DNA of 64,000 bases from Rhabditoides inermis (lineage: Eukaryota; Nematoda; Chromadorea; Rhabditida; Rhabditidae). Shown here piece after piece: positions 21,692 through 34,011 of this stretch. Both the position numbers and the translations under genes were made by a program. The notes under the pieces were generated by a model. That model made no database searches. It saw only the letters and a program-made list of their open reading frames with translations, and was not told the DNA's origin. The first letter of the stretch is position 1, and every line of letters begins with the position of its first letter. Location of the stretch: assembly GCA_963966185.1 (NCBI GenBank), contig CAWZYM010000066.1, positions 124,001-188,000 on the forward strand. Reading direction: 5' to 3'.

Positions 21692-24600
21692 GGTGCTGTC
21701 GAGAATGGTTTGGAGACGGAGAAGAGTGGGATGCTGCCCGATTGCGTCGCCGACTTCAAGCACCTCTTGAACGAGTCAGTACTTGTTCACTTGTATATCC
21801 TTTTGTTATTTGTGCTTGTTATGACATGGGGCAATTGAATGTGAATGAATGGTAGTAGGTAGTAACGGCGACATTTATGCGGTATCCAACGAGCAGAATA
21901 GGGTAGGGAGTAGGATTGGGGTGAGATTAAAGCGAACACATTTCCATGTGATGTCAGCGTATATAGACGAGCGTATTTGTTATTCTGCGTTCTAGATGTT
22001 TATTAATTTGTTGACTTGGCTTGGTGATGTGCTTTGCTTCTCTCATCTCTACTGCCGACTGATGTATCTAGCTCTCATTGCGTTTTGTGTGCTTTGATTT
22101 GTAGACGATGAGACGGTAGACGGTTACTAACGCTGTACGAATGGAGGCCCATTCTGGATGATTTTTGCACTTTGTTGGGAAGGTAAGAACAGGGAGAGCT
22201 GATGATTTCTCGGCGCACGGTACACATTACTCATTCCATAGTTTCATTGCAATACATGTTATACAGACAATTAAGTGTGTCGTGATAATCTACTGCAATG
22301 CAAGTATGTTCGTGCACTTCTTCCATCAGCCTTTCCTTCGCGCATTTCACCGTCCAATCACATCACATTATGCTATCATAATTCATAATTATTCGTGTCG
22401 TGCAAAGTTTGTTTTTGTTATGCGGTTAGGCGGTGTGTGGAGGGGAGATTACGTGGTGTATGTGAATGCATGTAGGGAATATGTTGTGAATAGAAACGAG
22501 TGTTTATCAGTGGCCGGTGGTCGCTCGGGCGCTCTCCGCAATTCCATGCTAACTGACACTTGTAGGCAGTAACAAATGTATATTATTATGCTTGAGTTGA
22601 CTTTTTCATGTGACTAATGCTAACGATTGGAATACTTGGATATGGAGCAATATGTGTAATTTTTAGTCCCTCTTCGGTGGTGTGTTCTCTGAATGCTGCT
22701 CTGCCACTCCTCTACTCGTTCTCCACCCGCCTTCAGACCAGGCATGATGATCTGCCCAAGGTAGAGCTAGAGTTATTGATACATGTATTAATCATATCTA
22801 CTGCAGGATTTCATGTCTCTTGACGCGGAGACGATGTGGCAGCAGATTGCGCACCGCAACCGCCAGATCACAAAAGAGTTTAGGAAGCTCAAGGTAGAAA
22901 AACATTTTCTATTTTGTTGAGTTAAACATGTTGTTTAGCTGACGATGGAGGACGAAGTTGTTCTGGATGGACTGGTGGAGATTGAGGAGCAGGAGGAGGA
23001 GTCGGATGAGGAGGAGATGGACATGTTCGGAGGAGAAGACATGGACGACGAGGAGGAGGATGAGGGGAGCGAGCAGGGCGGTGCGTTGGACGAGGATGAA
23101 GAGGACGAAGATGAGGAGGAAGAGTGCGATCTGTTCAACCTGAAGGCAGAGGACCTGAAGGACCTCGAGAAGGAACTGGAGGCAATGGTAGAGGAGAGCG
23201 ACGATGGCGAGGGTGCTGCTAAGAAGAAGGGAAAGAAAAAGACAGCTATGGGAGAGGTGCCGGCGGCGGCTGAGCAGAAGAAGGAGAAGAAGTACAGGAA
23301 GAGCATCGTTGACGACAAGTTCTTCTCACTCGCTCAGATGGATGAGTTCCTCGATGAACAGGACCGCAACCAAGCCAACGCCCCCGGACTGCTCGAAACT
23401 GTCGATGTGAGTGCGAGTGTGACTGGAAAGTGTGTGTAGTGTGCATTAGGCTCTGATCACCATTGCTTCACTTGGTACGTTAAGGACTCGCTCGGAGGAT
23501 CTGCCGACTACAAGTACGAAGACTTCTTTGGAAGCAAGGCAGAGATTGCCGCTATCGATGCCAACATGAAGAAGAAGAGCGCCGAGCTCAGGTGAGCATT
23601 GATTAATTGTTTTCGGTATGGACTGTGTTGTTTGCAGCAGGCGCAAGTCTGTTCGTTTTGCTATGGACGAGGAAGACGAGGGAGAGGAGCCGGAGCAGCA
23701 GGATGAAGAGGGGGAGGAGGAGGGCGAGGACGAGATGAGGCAGGATGCGGATGCGGACGATTACGAGGGCGCGGGAGACGAACGAGTGCTTCTCGGGCCG
23801 GCGGAGGAGGACGAGGGAGCACAGTCGCACCTCAAGCAAAGCCAGAACAAACTCAAGGAGACGATCAAGAAGCTCGAGGCGGAGAACGTGGCTGCCAAGG
23901 GCTGGGAGATGGTCGGAGAGGCGCGCGCCTCGGACAGACAGCACAACACGCTGCTCGAGACGCATGTGCAGTTCGAGCACGGAGCCAAGAAAGCACCTGA
24001 GGTGACCGAGGACTTCACAGAGAAGCTAGAGCATCTCATCAAACAGCGCATCAAAGACAAGGTAGGCGGGCGCATTGATATGATTGGACGGTGACTCACT
24101 CATTACTTGATTACAGGTATTCGACGATGTGGTGAAGAAGGTTCGCGTGGAGGAGAACGCTGAGTCGTATAGGGCACAAGCATTCGAGGACATGGATATG
24201 ACGCAGAAGAGTCTGGTGGACGTGTATGAGGAGCAGTACAACAAGGCACAGGGACAGGTGAGGATTGAGGACATGAGAGAACGGGACGGGGAAGGAGGAG
24301 GCGTGGATGATGGTGCTCGTTGAGGTGTCGACGGAAGCCGAAACGCCGAACGAGGAGCATGTGGAGATTGAGAAGAGAGTGAACCTGCTGCTTGCCCGCA
24401 TCGACGCCCTCGCACACTACAGCTACACTCCGCCGGAGGTGAGTGGGTTGGAGGGAGGGAGAGGGGAGGGAGGGAGGGAGGAAAGGGCAGGACTGACACG
24501 CGGTCTCAGGTGCGGCCGGAGGTGAAGGTGGTGTCGAACATGTCTGCCCTCCGAGTGGAGGAGGTGGGAGCGATGGCGTCCACCGACGAGCAGCTGCTCG

Positions 24601-25018
24601 CCCCCGAGGAGACGAAGAAGAGGGAGAAGGGCGAGATGAAGGCCAAGGAGGAGAGGAGCAAGACGGACAAGCTGCGCGAGAGGAGGAAGAAGAAGAACAG
24701 ACAGAGGTACGCGAGGGGTGTGAGCCGATAGCAGGTTGGGTGGGTCGAGGGTAGTATCGATGGTATTGCAGAGTGATGGCGGAGAAGGGATACGGAGATG
24801 TGACCAAGGAGATGACTGGAGAAGACGGCGAGCCCCGCAAGAAGAAGAAGAAGTTCGGAGAGAAGAACGAGAGTGCGGGAGGAAAGAGCGATCTGAAGAG
24901 CAGCGCCTTCTTCCACAAGTTGGAGGAGACTGTGCGAGAGGAGATCAAGCAGAAGAAGACGAAGAAGGACAAGGTGAAGAAGACGGTCGAGGGAAAGAGC
25001 AACAAGTATGTGCTGTGA
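21692..25018 (+). CDS. MPHOSPH10: U3 small nucleolar ribonucleoprotein MPP10
   Basis: Component of the U3 snoRNP / small-subunit processome that processes 18S rRNA in the nucleolus. Exons 21692-21774, 22742-22760, 22807-22893, 22939-23406, 23485-23591, 23638-24061, 24117-24257, 24325-24438, 24510-24706 and 24772-25018; at least 628 codons. Family landmarks in order: SLDAETMWQQI; long acidic Glu/Asp tracts; DDKFFSLAQMDEFL; YKYEDFFG; GWEMVGEARASDRQHNTLLE; EDFTEKLEHLIKQRIKDK; FDDVVKKVRVEENAESY; KSLVDVYEEQYNKA; EEHVEIEKRV; PEVKVVSNMSAL; LLAPEETKKREKGE; RERRKKKNRQ; and a Lys-rich C-terminus. The first exon seen starts phase 0 after TTTTTCAG. Either a short upstream exon supplies the start or the Met at codon 14 does. 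Exon 5 uses a TTAAG acceptor. Confidence 0.92.
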
Positions 25019-25592
25019 GCGGCTGCCGCACAGGTGAGGTGAGTCTCATCCACCCCCTTCCCACTTCACTGTCCACTGCCTTGCCCCATTGTTTCTCTTT
25101 ACTTTCTATTTAGCCGAGTGTATTCTATTGTTGAGTATGACCATGTTACGCAGTGTTGCAGTTTATGTTAGATTTTTTTTATGTTGAGTTAACGTTGTTA
25201 TTGTTGTTGACAGGAGTGGATGTGAGAGATGGAGGGTGAGCGGCGTTCTTTCGCCTCCCAGCCTCTTTCTCCCTTTCTTACCCCGTTGAGTTGAAATGTT
25301 TGCGCAGCCAATGTGTGCGGCGTGTGTTGTTTGTTGGAGATGGTTAAAGCATTGATTTGTTGATTCGATGATTTCATGATTTGTCTGTTTTGATGTGGTT
25401 GATCGCTTCACAGGCGATATTCCCCGTGCGAAGTGATTCGTACTTACCTTTGCACTGTTGTGTCATATGCATATTTGCATTTATGTTTGCGATTGCAGGG
25501 TTTAAACCAACTGGAGGTGTGCTGTGTGTGGGACGGAGTGGGCACTCGTTCCCTACTGGCATACTAGGAATTGAGGAGGAGAGGGAAAGGAG
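25019..25592. other. Spacer between MPP10 and MED15
   Basis: A 574-base same-strand spacer. It should hold the MPP10 3' UTR and MED15 promoter. No coding exon (specifically no KIX-like sequence) is evident. Confidence 0.45.
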
Positions 25593-28500
25593 ATGAACAA
25601 CTACGATCATCAAGTGAGTAGCCGGCTTGGCTGCTAGTTGAAGGGCAGGTCAACGGCGGTGTTTCAGCAGCAGGCGGGTATGACTGGACAGGGCCAGCCT
25701 GCTCAGCAGCAGTTCATGATGCGCGCTGCCGGAGGGGCTGGGCCCCCGATGGGCGGAGCCCCGGGCATGAACATGCAGCAGATGACCATCCAGCAGCAGC
25801 AACAGCACATGCAACAACAGAGGATGGTGAGCAGCTGCGAGGCAGGGCAGGTTGAATGTGAATGTTGTGCAGATGATGCAGCAACAGCAGCAACAGCAGG
25901 GAAGGCAGATGTACGCTGGAGGCCCGATGCCGATGGGACCGCAAGGTGAGTAGATCACAATACCCATATTGAGATGAGAAAGAGAAAGTGCGCCCTTGAT
26001 TTCCGTTTTTGATGTTTGGACTGTACGGTGGTGGTTTGGTAGGACGCGGGCTGCGTTCGCGTCTGTTTCATCCGGAAACTCGCGTACTAAGTAGATTAAA
26101 ACGAAATTGCACTTTTGAATTGCAATTAGTTTGATTGTGTATATGGTAATCTATGGTGGAGCGGAGATCAATGGGAATTGGGAATGGTTGCAGTCATGTC
26201 TGGTCTGATGTGCATGGGAGAATTGATCGATAGTCTATGATACGCGCTTATTGATTGATGAAGTGGACGAGAGAGTGTGATGGGATGAGAGAAACAGACA
26301 TGGAGCCGGGATCGTTGCTGGATTATCTGCTCATTAGCATACGCGTTTGCAAGTGCGTGTCCTTTGAAGGTGTGTGGTGAGAGAGTGAGAGTGCGCAGGA
26401 TGGGAAAGGTAGATAGTAGGTGTGCGTGTGGCGGGCTGTGCGCGCCGGCGGTCCCGCCCCTGGCCCTGCACTCGCACTCCCATGCACAGCCACAGTGACT
26501 GAGAGGGCCACCATCGCGACCTCTCCCTCCCACTCTCACTTCCACTCCTCACTCAGTCGCCCTCGATCGTCCCCCCGTAGACGCTCGCGTGCCTAATCTC
26601 TACTCGCTCCCATGTTGTCTTCTATGCTGCTCGACCCCCAGGGAAGCATGAAGCTGTTGCGATTTCGCGAGTATTGCAAAACGCGCAACGGAGGGGATGT
26701 CACTGTGTGCGCTCCTGTCGTAAAGGGCACAGGTGCACTACCTGTAAAGAGGGTTGCCCTCTCTAGACCAGGTGTGTTTCATGACACTCGCTAAATGTGA
26801 CAATGAAAACAACTTAGATAATGTAACGTTGTAAAGGGACTGGATGACTGTTTCAACTTTTTCGTTTGTTTCAGGTTACAATCAGCAGCAGATGTTCCAG
26901 CAACAAGCTCAGCAATTGTAAGTTGTTAAAAATTTTTATTGTGTTGTTATTGCGTTGGAGTCACATGATGGAACCTCTGATCCATCACATGATGAACCAG
27001 AAGAACGCGGGGAGAAAATGAGTGGGGACAACTGTTGACTGGGCGGAACGTCTCACGAAGTGATCTTGTGTCGTTGGTTCATAGTGATGTGTGTTCTTTC
27101 TTCCCATTGTAATATACTCATTGTCGTGTTCACAGGCTGCAGCGCATGCCGCCCTCCCTCCAGGAGCAGTACCACCGAGAGACGAACCCGCAGAAGAAGG
27201 CGGAGCTGATGCAGCGGTGAGTGGACGGGAAGGGAGAGGAGCAGGGGAGAGCGAGTAATGAGTGTTGCGTGTAGGTTCCGGATGATGCACGTGCAGCGTC
27301 AGCAGCAGATGCAGCAGCAGCAGCAGCAGGCTGCGGGGGGCGGAGGCCAGCAGGGGCAGATGCTGCAGGCAGGGGGCATGGCTGGCCAGGCGGCGATGCG
27401 CATGCAGCCCGCCTCCCACATGCCCCACCAGCCCTACCCGCCCCATGTGATGGCTCGCATGGCCCAGCCCGCGCAGCAGCCCCCCGTATCCGCTGCCGCC
27501 CACATGCAAGCCGCGTCCGGCGCCCAGCCCCAGCCCATCCATCCCACCATGCAGCACCCACCACACGTCAGTACACACAGAACTTATTAAGCAAGATTGG
27601 TGTTAATGATACGCTGTTTAGATGAGTGCGTCTCCGCAGGTGGCGGCTCCGGGCTCGCAGCAGCCGGCGCACTCGGTGGCCGACTCGCCGCAGCTGCATG
27701 CCATGCACTACTCGCAGTCGCCGGCGACGATGGGAGGCTCGGTGGGAGGCGGACAGCCAGGCACGCCCGGACAGAGGAGCGACGGAGGACCGCAGTCGAT
27801 GCAGTCTGCCACCGGGTCGGCAGCCGGAATACCCTCTGTGCAGGCCGACGAGAAGACGCCAGAGTACATGGAGATCCTGGCGGCTATGAAGGTGGGTGAA
27901 CGGAGTGTGAGGGAGGGGCAGGGGTGGATGATGTGAGGGTGGTTGCAGGCCAAGCACATGGACGGTCTGAAGAGGATCATGGAGCGGTGTCGCGTGGACG
28001 GGGTGGCAGTGGGGGTGCGAGTGGAGAGGATGATGGAGATCCTGGAGGAGAAGCGCACTGTCAAGCTGCAGCTGCTCGAGCGGCTGCACACGAGCATGGA
28101 CGCGGTGCTGGAGGAGCACCTGCTCACGTACCCCCTGCTGGAGGCGATCCGCGCCGTCGACAAGACTCGCAGGGAGAAGGCGGCGGCCGGCAGCCCGCCC
28201 GCAGCCACCGTGCCCACTGCCGCCCCGCCCTATCCCGACCCCTGGAAGCAGGTCCGACACTTGTCCATACGGTCAGTTCACACTTATACGTGTTTCATGT
28301 TTAGAGTTCGTGTAGGGTTTGCATAATCTGATTAGGCTAGCTGATTATGTGACGTTTCCGCAAAGTTTCATGTTTGGACGAAGAGTATTTTGAGATTTTG
28401 ACACATTGATTGATTGGTGAGGTTTCAGTGTACCCGAGCACATCGCCAAGTTGTACAAAGATGAGGGTGATTGTAAGAGCAGCCGGAAGAGAGGTGCTGC

Positions 28501-29193
28501 CGAGCCAGTGTGGAACAGCAAGTCGGGCAGGTGAGTGGAGGGGGAGGGGTGGGTGGTGTGGCTAGATGCGGGTTGACTGGCCGTGTTCAGGTACGACGTG
28601 TCCCGTGGAGGCGCGAGTGACGCCAAGCGGGTCAAGGAGGAGCGTGTGGATGCGGTGGCGGCGGAGGCGGCGTCGCCGGCCTGTGTCAAGGCGGAGGTGG
28701 CGCCGCGAGTGCAGCTCGACTGCTCGGTGGACGGCCGTCGCTGGCACCTGTCCGAGGCGGCCAGTAAGGAGCTGGCTGGCGTGAGCTGGCGCGCCGACGC
28801 GGAGCACGCGCCCTCCACGCAGCACGCGCCCGATGTGGTGGTGTGTGTGGACTCGGACGAGCTGGTGTGCGCCCCTCTGAGGGTACTCGTCCCCGCCGCC
28901 TACCCATCACAGCCCGCAGTGGTGAGTCGACGGGGGCAAGGAGGGAGGGAGGAAGGAAGGGAAGGAGGGAGGGAGTCATGTGCTGCTTGCAGGTGTTGTA
29001 CGACCGCTCGTTCCCGTCCTCGTCGCCGCTGTCTGCCCAGCTGAGTGCCGTGTTCGAGAGGGTGCTGTCTTCGGGCGTCGATCGCGGACTCGCCGGCATT
29101 GCCACTGCCTTCTCCACTGCATGCAAACACATGCTCCGCCTCCAGCAGCAACAACCTGCTCGCGAGGTGTACCACACCCAGGTGCTCGCCTAG
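25593..29193 (+). CDS. MED15: Mediator complex subunit 15
   Basis: Tail-module Mediator subunit that receives signals from transcription activators; in C. elegans the orthologue MDT-15 controls lipid and stress genes. Eleven exons (25593-25613, 25668-25826, 25873-25945, 26875-26917, 27136-27216, 27275-27566, 27622-27891, 27949-28271, 28429-28530, 28591-28921, 28993-29193) sum to 1896 bases, 631 residues. The first half is Gln/Met/Pro/Gly-rich (QQFMMRAAGG, MNMQQMTIQQQQQHMQQQRM). The middle holds the conserved helical region (EYMEILAAMKAKHMDGLKRI and VERMMEILEEKRTVKLQLLE). The C-terminus holds the MED15 domain (LRVLVPAAYPSQPAV, LSAVFERVLSSGV, FSTACKHML). With this start no N-terminal KIX domain is encoded; an unseen 5' exon is the alternative. 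Convergent with the minus-strand gene at 30110. Confidence 0.85.
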
Positions 29194-30109
29194 ACCCGCC
29201 CCCACTAGCCCCGCCCCGCCTACCCCACTCGGCAGCCAGCCAGGTGTGCTTGTGATATAATGCTGCTAAAGAGGAGCATGTGAGTGTTGGTTGTATAACG
29301 TTTTGGATTTCTATGTCGGCCGCCCTCTCTGCTCTCTCAGTCGACCCATGTCGGTGTGTGTTGTATGTGTTGTACTAGCCCTGCATTCCGCGTAATCGCT
29401 TTTCCACTGGTCCTATCCCTATTGAACATCCACATACTGCTCTCTCGTCTCTCTTCCCTCTTCTCGCTCGCCGCAGCACTCATTGCATGATTCCTCAAGT
29501 GCCACGCCCCTCTAGGTCCCGCCCCTTCTACCCTCACTCAGCCACGTCGTCTTCGTCTACATCTCTTTCCCCCTTTCTCATTCACACATAGTATTTATTT
29601 ATATGTTTGTGCGCATTGTGATTCTGGAGTTATAGATCGTAAATAAAGTTGGATTATATTCAAAACTGTACTGTTTTATGCGGACAATAAATACGAGGGA
29701 GACAATAAATATGTTAGTAATAAATAAATCTACAAAACAATATCTACGGTATTTAGGTACACAATATCTATGTTACGCGCAATCAACGAAATGAGCAAAA
29801 CGGTATGAATCAATCCAAAACAGAGTATGTGTGCAGCGGGTATGTGGATGGTAAGAAGATAGAGGAGAAGAGGCATCACGAGAGGGCGATGTGGTCCCGC
29901 ATCGACTGGTCGACTCCGAGCCTGCAATACCCGACTCGTCGCTTCTCGCCTCCCCTCGACTCGCCTCTCTGCCAGCACTCCGTATACGCCGCCCCCGACC
30001 CGCACGACACGCAGACGCACCACCAGCCACTTGCCGTTGCGCAGCCGACGACGAGCCTCGCTCGTCCACCTACAACCGCACACCTACTCCCTCTCCCTCC
30101 CCCTCCCAC
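29194..30109. other. 3' intergenic region between convergent genes
   Basis: Holds an AATAAA signal for MED15 at 29641-29648 (TAAATAAAGTT). The region 29650-29770 is AT-rich and could carry the minus-strand 3' end. No gene seen; GC-rich open frames at 29830-30110 overlap the downstream UTR. Confidence 0.45.
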
Positions 30110-31271
30110 TCACTCGCAGTGCACAATGTGACAGAGGTTGTGTGCCAGGAAGGCGCGGTGCAGCTTGCGCACTACATCGTCCGCCTTCGCACACGTGGGC
30201 AGCTTCTTGACACGCACCATCTCCTGAACACTATCGTTGAGGGGAGGGGAGCGGAGTGATGGGGGGGAGGATGACTGACCTCTTGGGTGGCCTTGCGAGG
30301 CTGTCCGCGACACCGCCGCCACACCCACCACCACATGCGCTGCAATGAGATGAGAGCATGATCGAGGCTCGCCGTCCCTCACTCACCTCGGCCACTCCGC
30401 TCGCACCCAGTCGCTTGAGGGGAATGTGCTTGGGGTGGTTGAAGTGGTCTGCCTGCTGCACCGCACACTCGGGCAGCACCTCCGACGGGTGAGCATCTCC
30501 CAGCCGCCGCTCGACGAAGCGCTTGAGCAGGAAGCGCACACCCGGCCGGCCGTGCTGCGCCTCGCGCCGTCGATCGGCAGTCGTCATCTGACACGCCCGA
30601 TATACCCCCATCCCATCCACCACCCTCACACGACACTCACCGTCCACTTGCACTTGGTCTGCTCGCTGTGCATCTTCTGGCCGCGACGGGTGGATGGCGC
30701 GAGGGCCCGCATCGCGTGATCCAACTCCTCCCTGTCTCCCGCCTCCTCCGCCTCTGCCATCCGGTCTCCCAGAAACAGTCTCACGAGGGAGGTGTTATAG
30801 GTCCTCCACTCGGATTTACAATCTGAAGGCACCCTTCGAAAGCTCTTGATCTCCTTAACAACATATCAAAAATTCAGCTGCCCTCGTGTCCATTAAAGTA
30901 CCGTTATCTTCGTTTGAAGTTGATACCAGATTACTGTACTTTGTGTTACGTAGGTTGCACTATTCTTATCGGAGTGGGTCCCTAATAGTTATAGAAGACT
31001 ATAGCTTTCATAAAAACTTTGAAATATGAGATTTCTTCGATTAAAAGCCGAGTTATGGTCAAAAACGTCGATGACTGCCTCCAGCGAGTGTCTGGACTTT
31101 GAAATTTTTGACTGTTACTTTCTATGTAAAGTATGCCTAAACCGAAACGAGGGCAGCTGATTTTTCAAAATGTGAAACAGTAGGTTAAGGGCTTACAATT
31201 TCTACCTTATGAAGTAAATCCGAGTGGAGGACCTATAACACCTCCCTCGTCAGGCTGAGTGAGGACGGCGC
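30110..31271 (-). pseudogene. Unrecognised gene 3' exons, exon split by a MITE
   Basis: Exons on the minus strand: 31250-31271 joined to 30641-30783 (one exon interrupted by a 466-base MITE), then 30387-30587, 30280-30339 and 30110-30223. With the MITE and one TCA removed, the first exon reads through (SLSLRLFLGDRMAEAEEAGD, ELDHAMRALAPSTRRGQKM). It continues as GVRFLLKRFVERRLGDAHP, HFNHPKHIPLKRLGASG, then VKKLPTCAKADDVVRKLHRA to a TGA. I do not recognise the family. It may be the C-terminal part of the BTB/BACK gene at 35210-36289 on the same strand. The MITE breaks the frame unless it is spliced out, hence a pseudogene call. Confidence 0.5.
30784..31249. mobile_element. MITE with TCA duplication, inside an exon
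   Basis: Inverted ends CGAGGGAGGTGTTATAGGTC and complement, extending through CTCCACTCGGATTTAC. Flanked by TCA at 30781-30783 and 31250-31252. The terminal bases resemble those of the MITE at 6847-7632 (CGAGG-AGTGTTGTTAG). No coding capacity. Confidence 0.85.
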
Positions 31272-31603
31272 CTGAAAAGCACTTGTGAGTAATAAGACGG
31301 GAAAAACTATAACATTATAATGACAAAAAATTGACTGGCCGTGACTAGTAATGATAATAGCGAATAGGATAGTGCAGGGTCACTCCTGCTTTCACGCCAT
31401 CCATTGTACTGGGTGGGTTGTGCTGACAGTGTTCATCTGGATGGGTATGTCTCCGATGTCTCCGATCGACGTCTCCGTTGCAGTAAAAACTATTCTGAGA
31501 GTCGTTAGGCTTGCTGCAGGCGCTGCCTCGACGGTTCAGTCTCCCACAGAACACTCATAGAAAACACAACTCTCATCACTCATCGCATCATCTATCTCGT
31601 CTC

Positions 31604-31636
<33 letters not shown>

Positions 31637-31642
<6 letters not shown>

Positions 31643-32680
31643 ATAATAATTTATACGGTTGCATAATAGCACGTGAAAAAGAAAAAGAAATGATACAACA
31701 AAACAAAGTTAAATGGAGAGCCACCGTTTGAAAGCAGCAGGGGAAGCCGCCTCCAGGGGAGCGGCAGACGGGGTCGTTGAGGTAAGACATCTACTATGAT
31801 ACAGCGAAACAAGAGAGAAGGATTTACAGACTCGAACGTTCCAAACGCGCTCTCTAATTGATAGCCTAAGTCTGGAAAGAACGAGCTTGGGAGCACCGAA
31901 CCTATCAGTCATAAAGAGGAAGAAACTAGATGCGTCAACCTCCACGAAGCCATGAAGTACCTTGTAGAGCATCACGATGTCGTTAATGTGGCGGCGCTTC
32001 TCGAGTGACTGTAACTGGAAAACCCCGTTGCGTTGTTCTGGAGACGCGTCGAATCCGAGTGACGTCGTGCGCGCGAAGACGACCAGTGTAGTAGTTCTGC
32101 ACGCGCTCGAGTAGTACGATAGATGTCTTGTCCGATGGGTTGAACACACACGTGCCATACTCCAAGAGCGGTCTCAAGTAGGTGGTGTAAATGTTGATGA
32201 GCATCTGCCTGTCAGAAGAGACGATCGAGCGAAGAATGGTGTACGCCCTGTTGTACGCCTTCGAGTAGATGATGCGACAGTGCTTGGTGAAGTGTAGATC
32301 TGAGGTTATGGTGAACCTAAGATCTACAATTTCGTCGACTCCAACGATGGCAGTTGAATCTACTGTGTAGATGTGGCGTGGATGCTTCTTTCCAATGTAC
32401 AGCGCCTTGGTCTTGTGTGCGGCTAGAGGCAGTTGCCAGAGTGTGAACCACTGATTGACGATGTCAATGAGTGGTTGACGGCTATCGTGTTGACCAAACG
32501 GACGGTAGAACTTCAGGTCGTCTGCGTAGGCACGGCAGGTGACGTGCTCACGAAGTTGAGGTATGAGATCGGCGGTGAAGACGTTAAAGAGGACGGGACC
32601 GAGTACCGTTCCCTGTGGCACTCCTGATAGAATGGCCAGCAAGGTCACAGAAAATAGGGCGAAATTCACGTGCCGCTAGG
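31637..32680 (-). mobile_element. 5'-truncated non-LTR retrotransposon (RT fragment), copy 1
   Basis: Reverse-transcriptase frame from 32669 with LSGVPQGTVLGPVLFNVF and the catalytic CRAYADDLKF. It continues to RPLLEYGTCVFNPSDKTS, then shifts frame near 32085 into a segment with SLEKRRHINDIVMLYKVLHG and ends at 31709. That late motif is typical of CR1/Jockey/I-type LINEs. The 3' end has a TTA-rich tail next to a (GA)n tract. The endonuclease and the 5' part of the RT are missing, so it is dead. Confidence 0.8.
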
Positions 32681-33156
32681 GGCCGAGAGAGAGAGGAATA
32701 AAAAGAGAGGGGAGAGAGAGAGAGGGAGAGGGAGAGAGAGGGAGAGGGACACCACAAATCGATGGCTAGGGTCCTAACTGAAATATCCTATAAGAAATGT
32801 GCTTGGGGTGGTTGAAGTGGTCTGCCTGCTGCACCGCACACTCGGGCAGCACCTCCGACGGGTGAGCATCTCCCAGCCGCCGCTCGACGAAGCGCTTGAG
32901 CAGGAAGCGCACACCCGGCCGGCCGTGCTGCGCCTCGCGCCGTCGATCGGCAGTCGTCATCTGACACGCCCGATATACCCCCATCCCATCCACCACCCTC
33001 ACACGACACTCACCGTCCACTTGCACTTGGTCTGCTCGCTGTGCATCTTCTGGCCGCGACGGGTGGATGGCGCGAGGGCCCGCATCGCGTGATCCAACTC
33101 CTCCCTGTCTCCCGCCTCCTCCGCCTCTGCCATCCGGTCTCCCAGAAACAGTCTCA

Positions 33157-33622
33157 CGAGGGAGGTGTTATAGGTCCTCCACTCGGATTTACAATCTGAA
33201 GGCACCCTTCGAAAGCTCTTGATCTCCTTAACAACATATCAAAAATTCAGCTGCCCTCGTGTCCATTAAAGTACCGTTATCTTCGTTTGAAGTTGATACC
33301 AGATTACTGTACTTTGTGTTACGTAGGTTGCACTATTCTTATCGGAGTGGGTCCCTAATAGTTATAGAAGACTATAGCTTTCATAAAAACTTTGAAATAT
33401 GAGATTTCTTCGATTAAAAGCCGAGTTATGGTCAAAAACGTCGATGACTGCCTCCAGCGAGTGTCTGGACTTTGAAATTTTTGACTGTTACTTTCTATGT
33501 AAAGTATGCCTAAACCGAAACGAGGGCAGCTGATTTTTCAAAATGTGAAACAGTAGGTTAAGGGCTTACAATTTCTACCTTATGAAGTAAATCCGAGTGG
33601 AGGACCTATAACACCTCCCTCG
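33157..33622. mobile_element. MITE with TCA duplication, copy 2
   Basis: Duplicate of the element at 30784-31249 carried by the tandem duplication, with the same ends and TCA flanks. Confidence 0.85.
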
Positions 33623-33976
33623 TCAGGCTGAGTGAGGACGGCGCCTGAAAAGCACTTGTGAGTAATAAGACGGGAAAAACTATAACATTATAATGACAAA
33701 AAATTGACTGGCCGTGACTAGTAATGATAATAGCGAATAGGATAGTGCAGGGTCACTCCTGCTTTCACGCCATCCATTGTACTGGGTGGGTTGTGCTGAC
33801 AGTGTTCATCTGGATGGGTATGTCTCCGATGTCTCCGATCGACGTCTCCGTTGCAGTAAAAACTATTCTGAGAGTCGTTAGGCTTGCTGCAGGCGCTGCC
33901 TCGACGGTTCAGTCTCCCACAGAACACTCATAGAAAACACAACTCTCATCACTCATCGCATCATCTATCTCGTCTC

Positions 33977-34005
<29 letters not shown>

Positions 34006-34011
<6 letters not shown>

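Larger units (their letters stand above)
30421..32786. repeat. 2.37-kb tandem duplication, copy 1
   Basis: Nearly identical to 32797-35155, with an offset of 2373 bases before and 2369 after a (GA)n tract. The unit spans part of a minus-strand exon, a MITE, spacer, a truncated LINE and a partial MITE arm (to GGTCCTAACTGAAATATCCTATA). The right edge joins directly to the left part of copy 2. Confidence 0.95.

Noticed and set aside
30784..31249. MITE acting as a clean introner
   Set aside because: The best internal donor and TSD-supplied acceptor would add seven bases and shift frame, so the sequence does not support seamless splicing.
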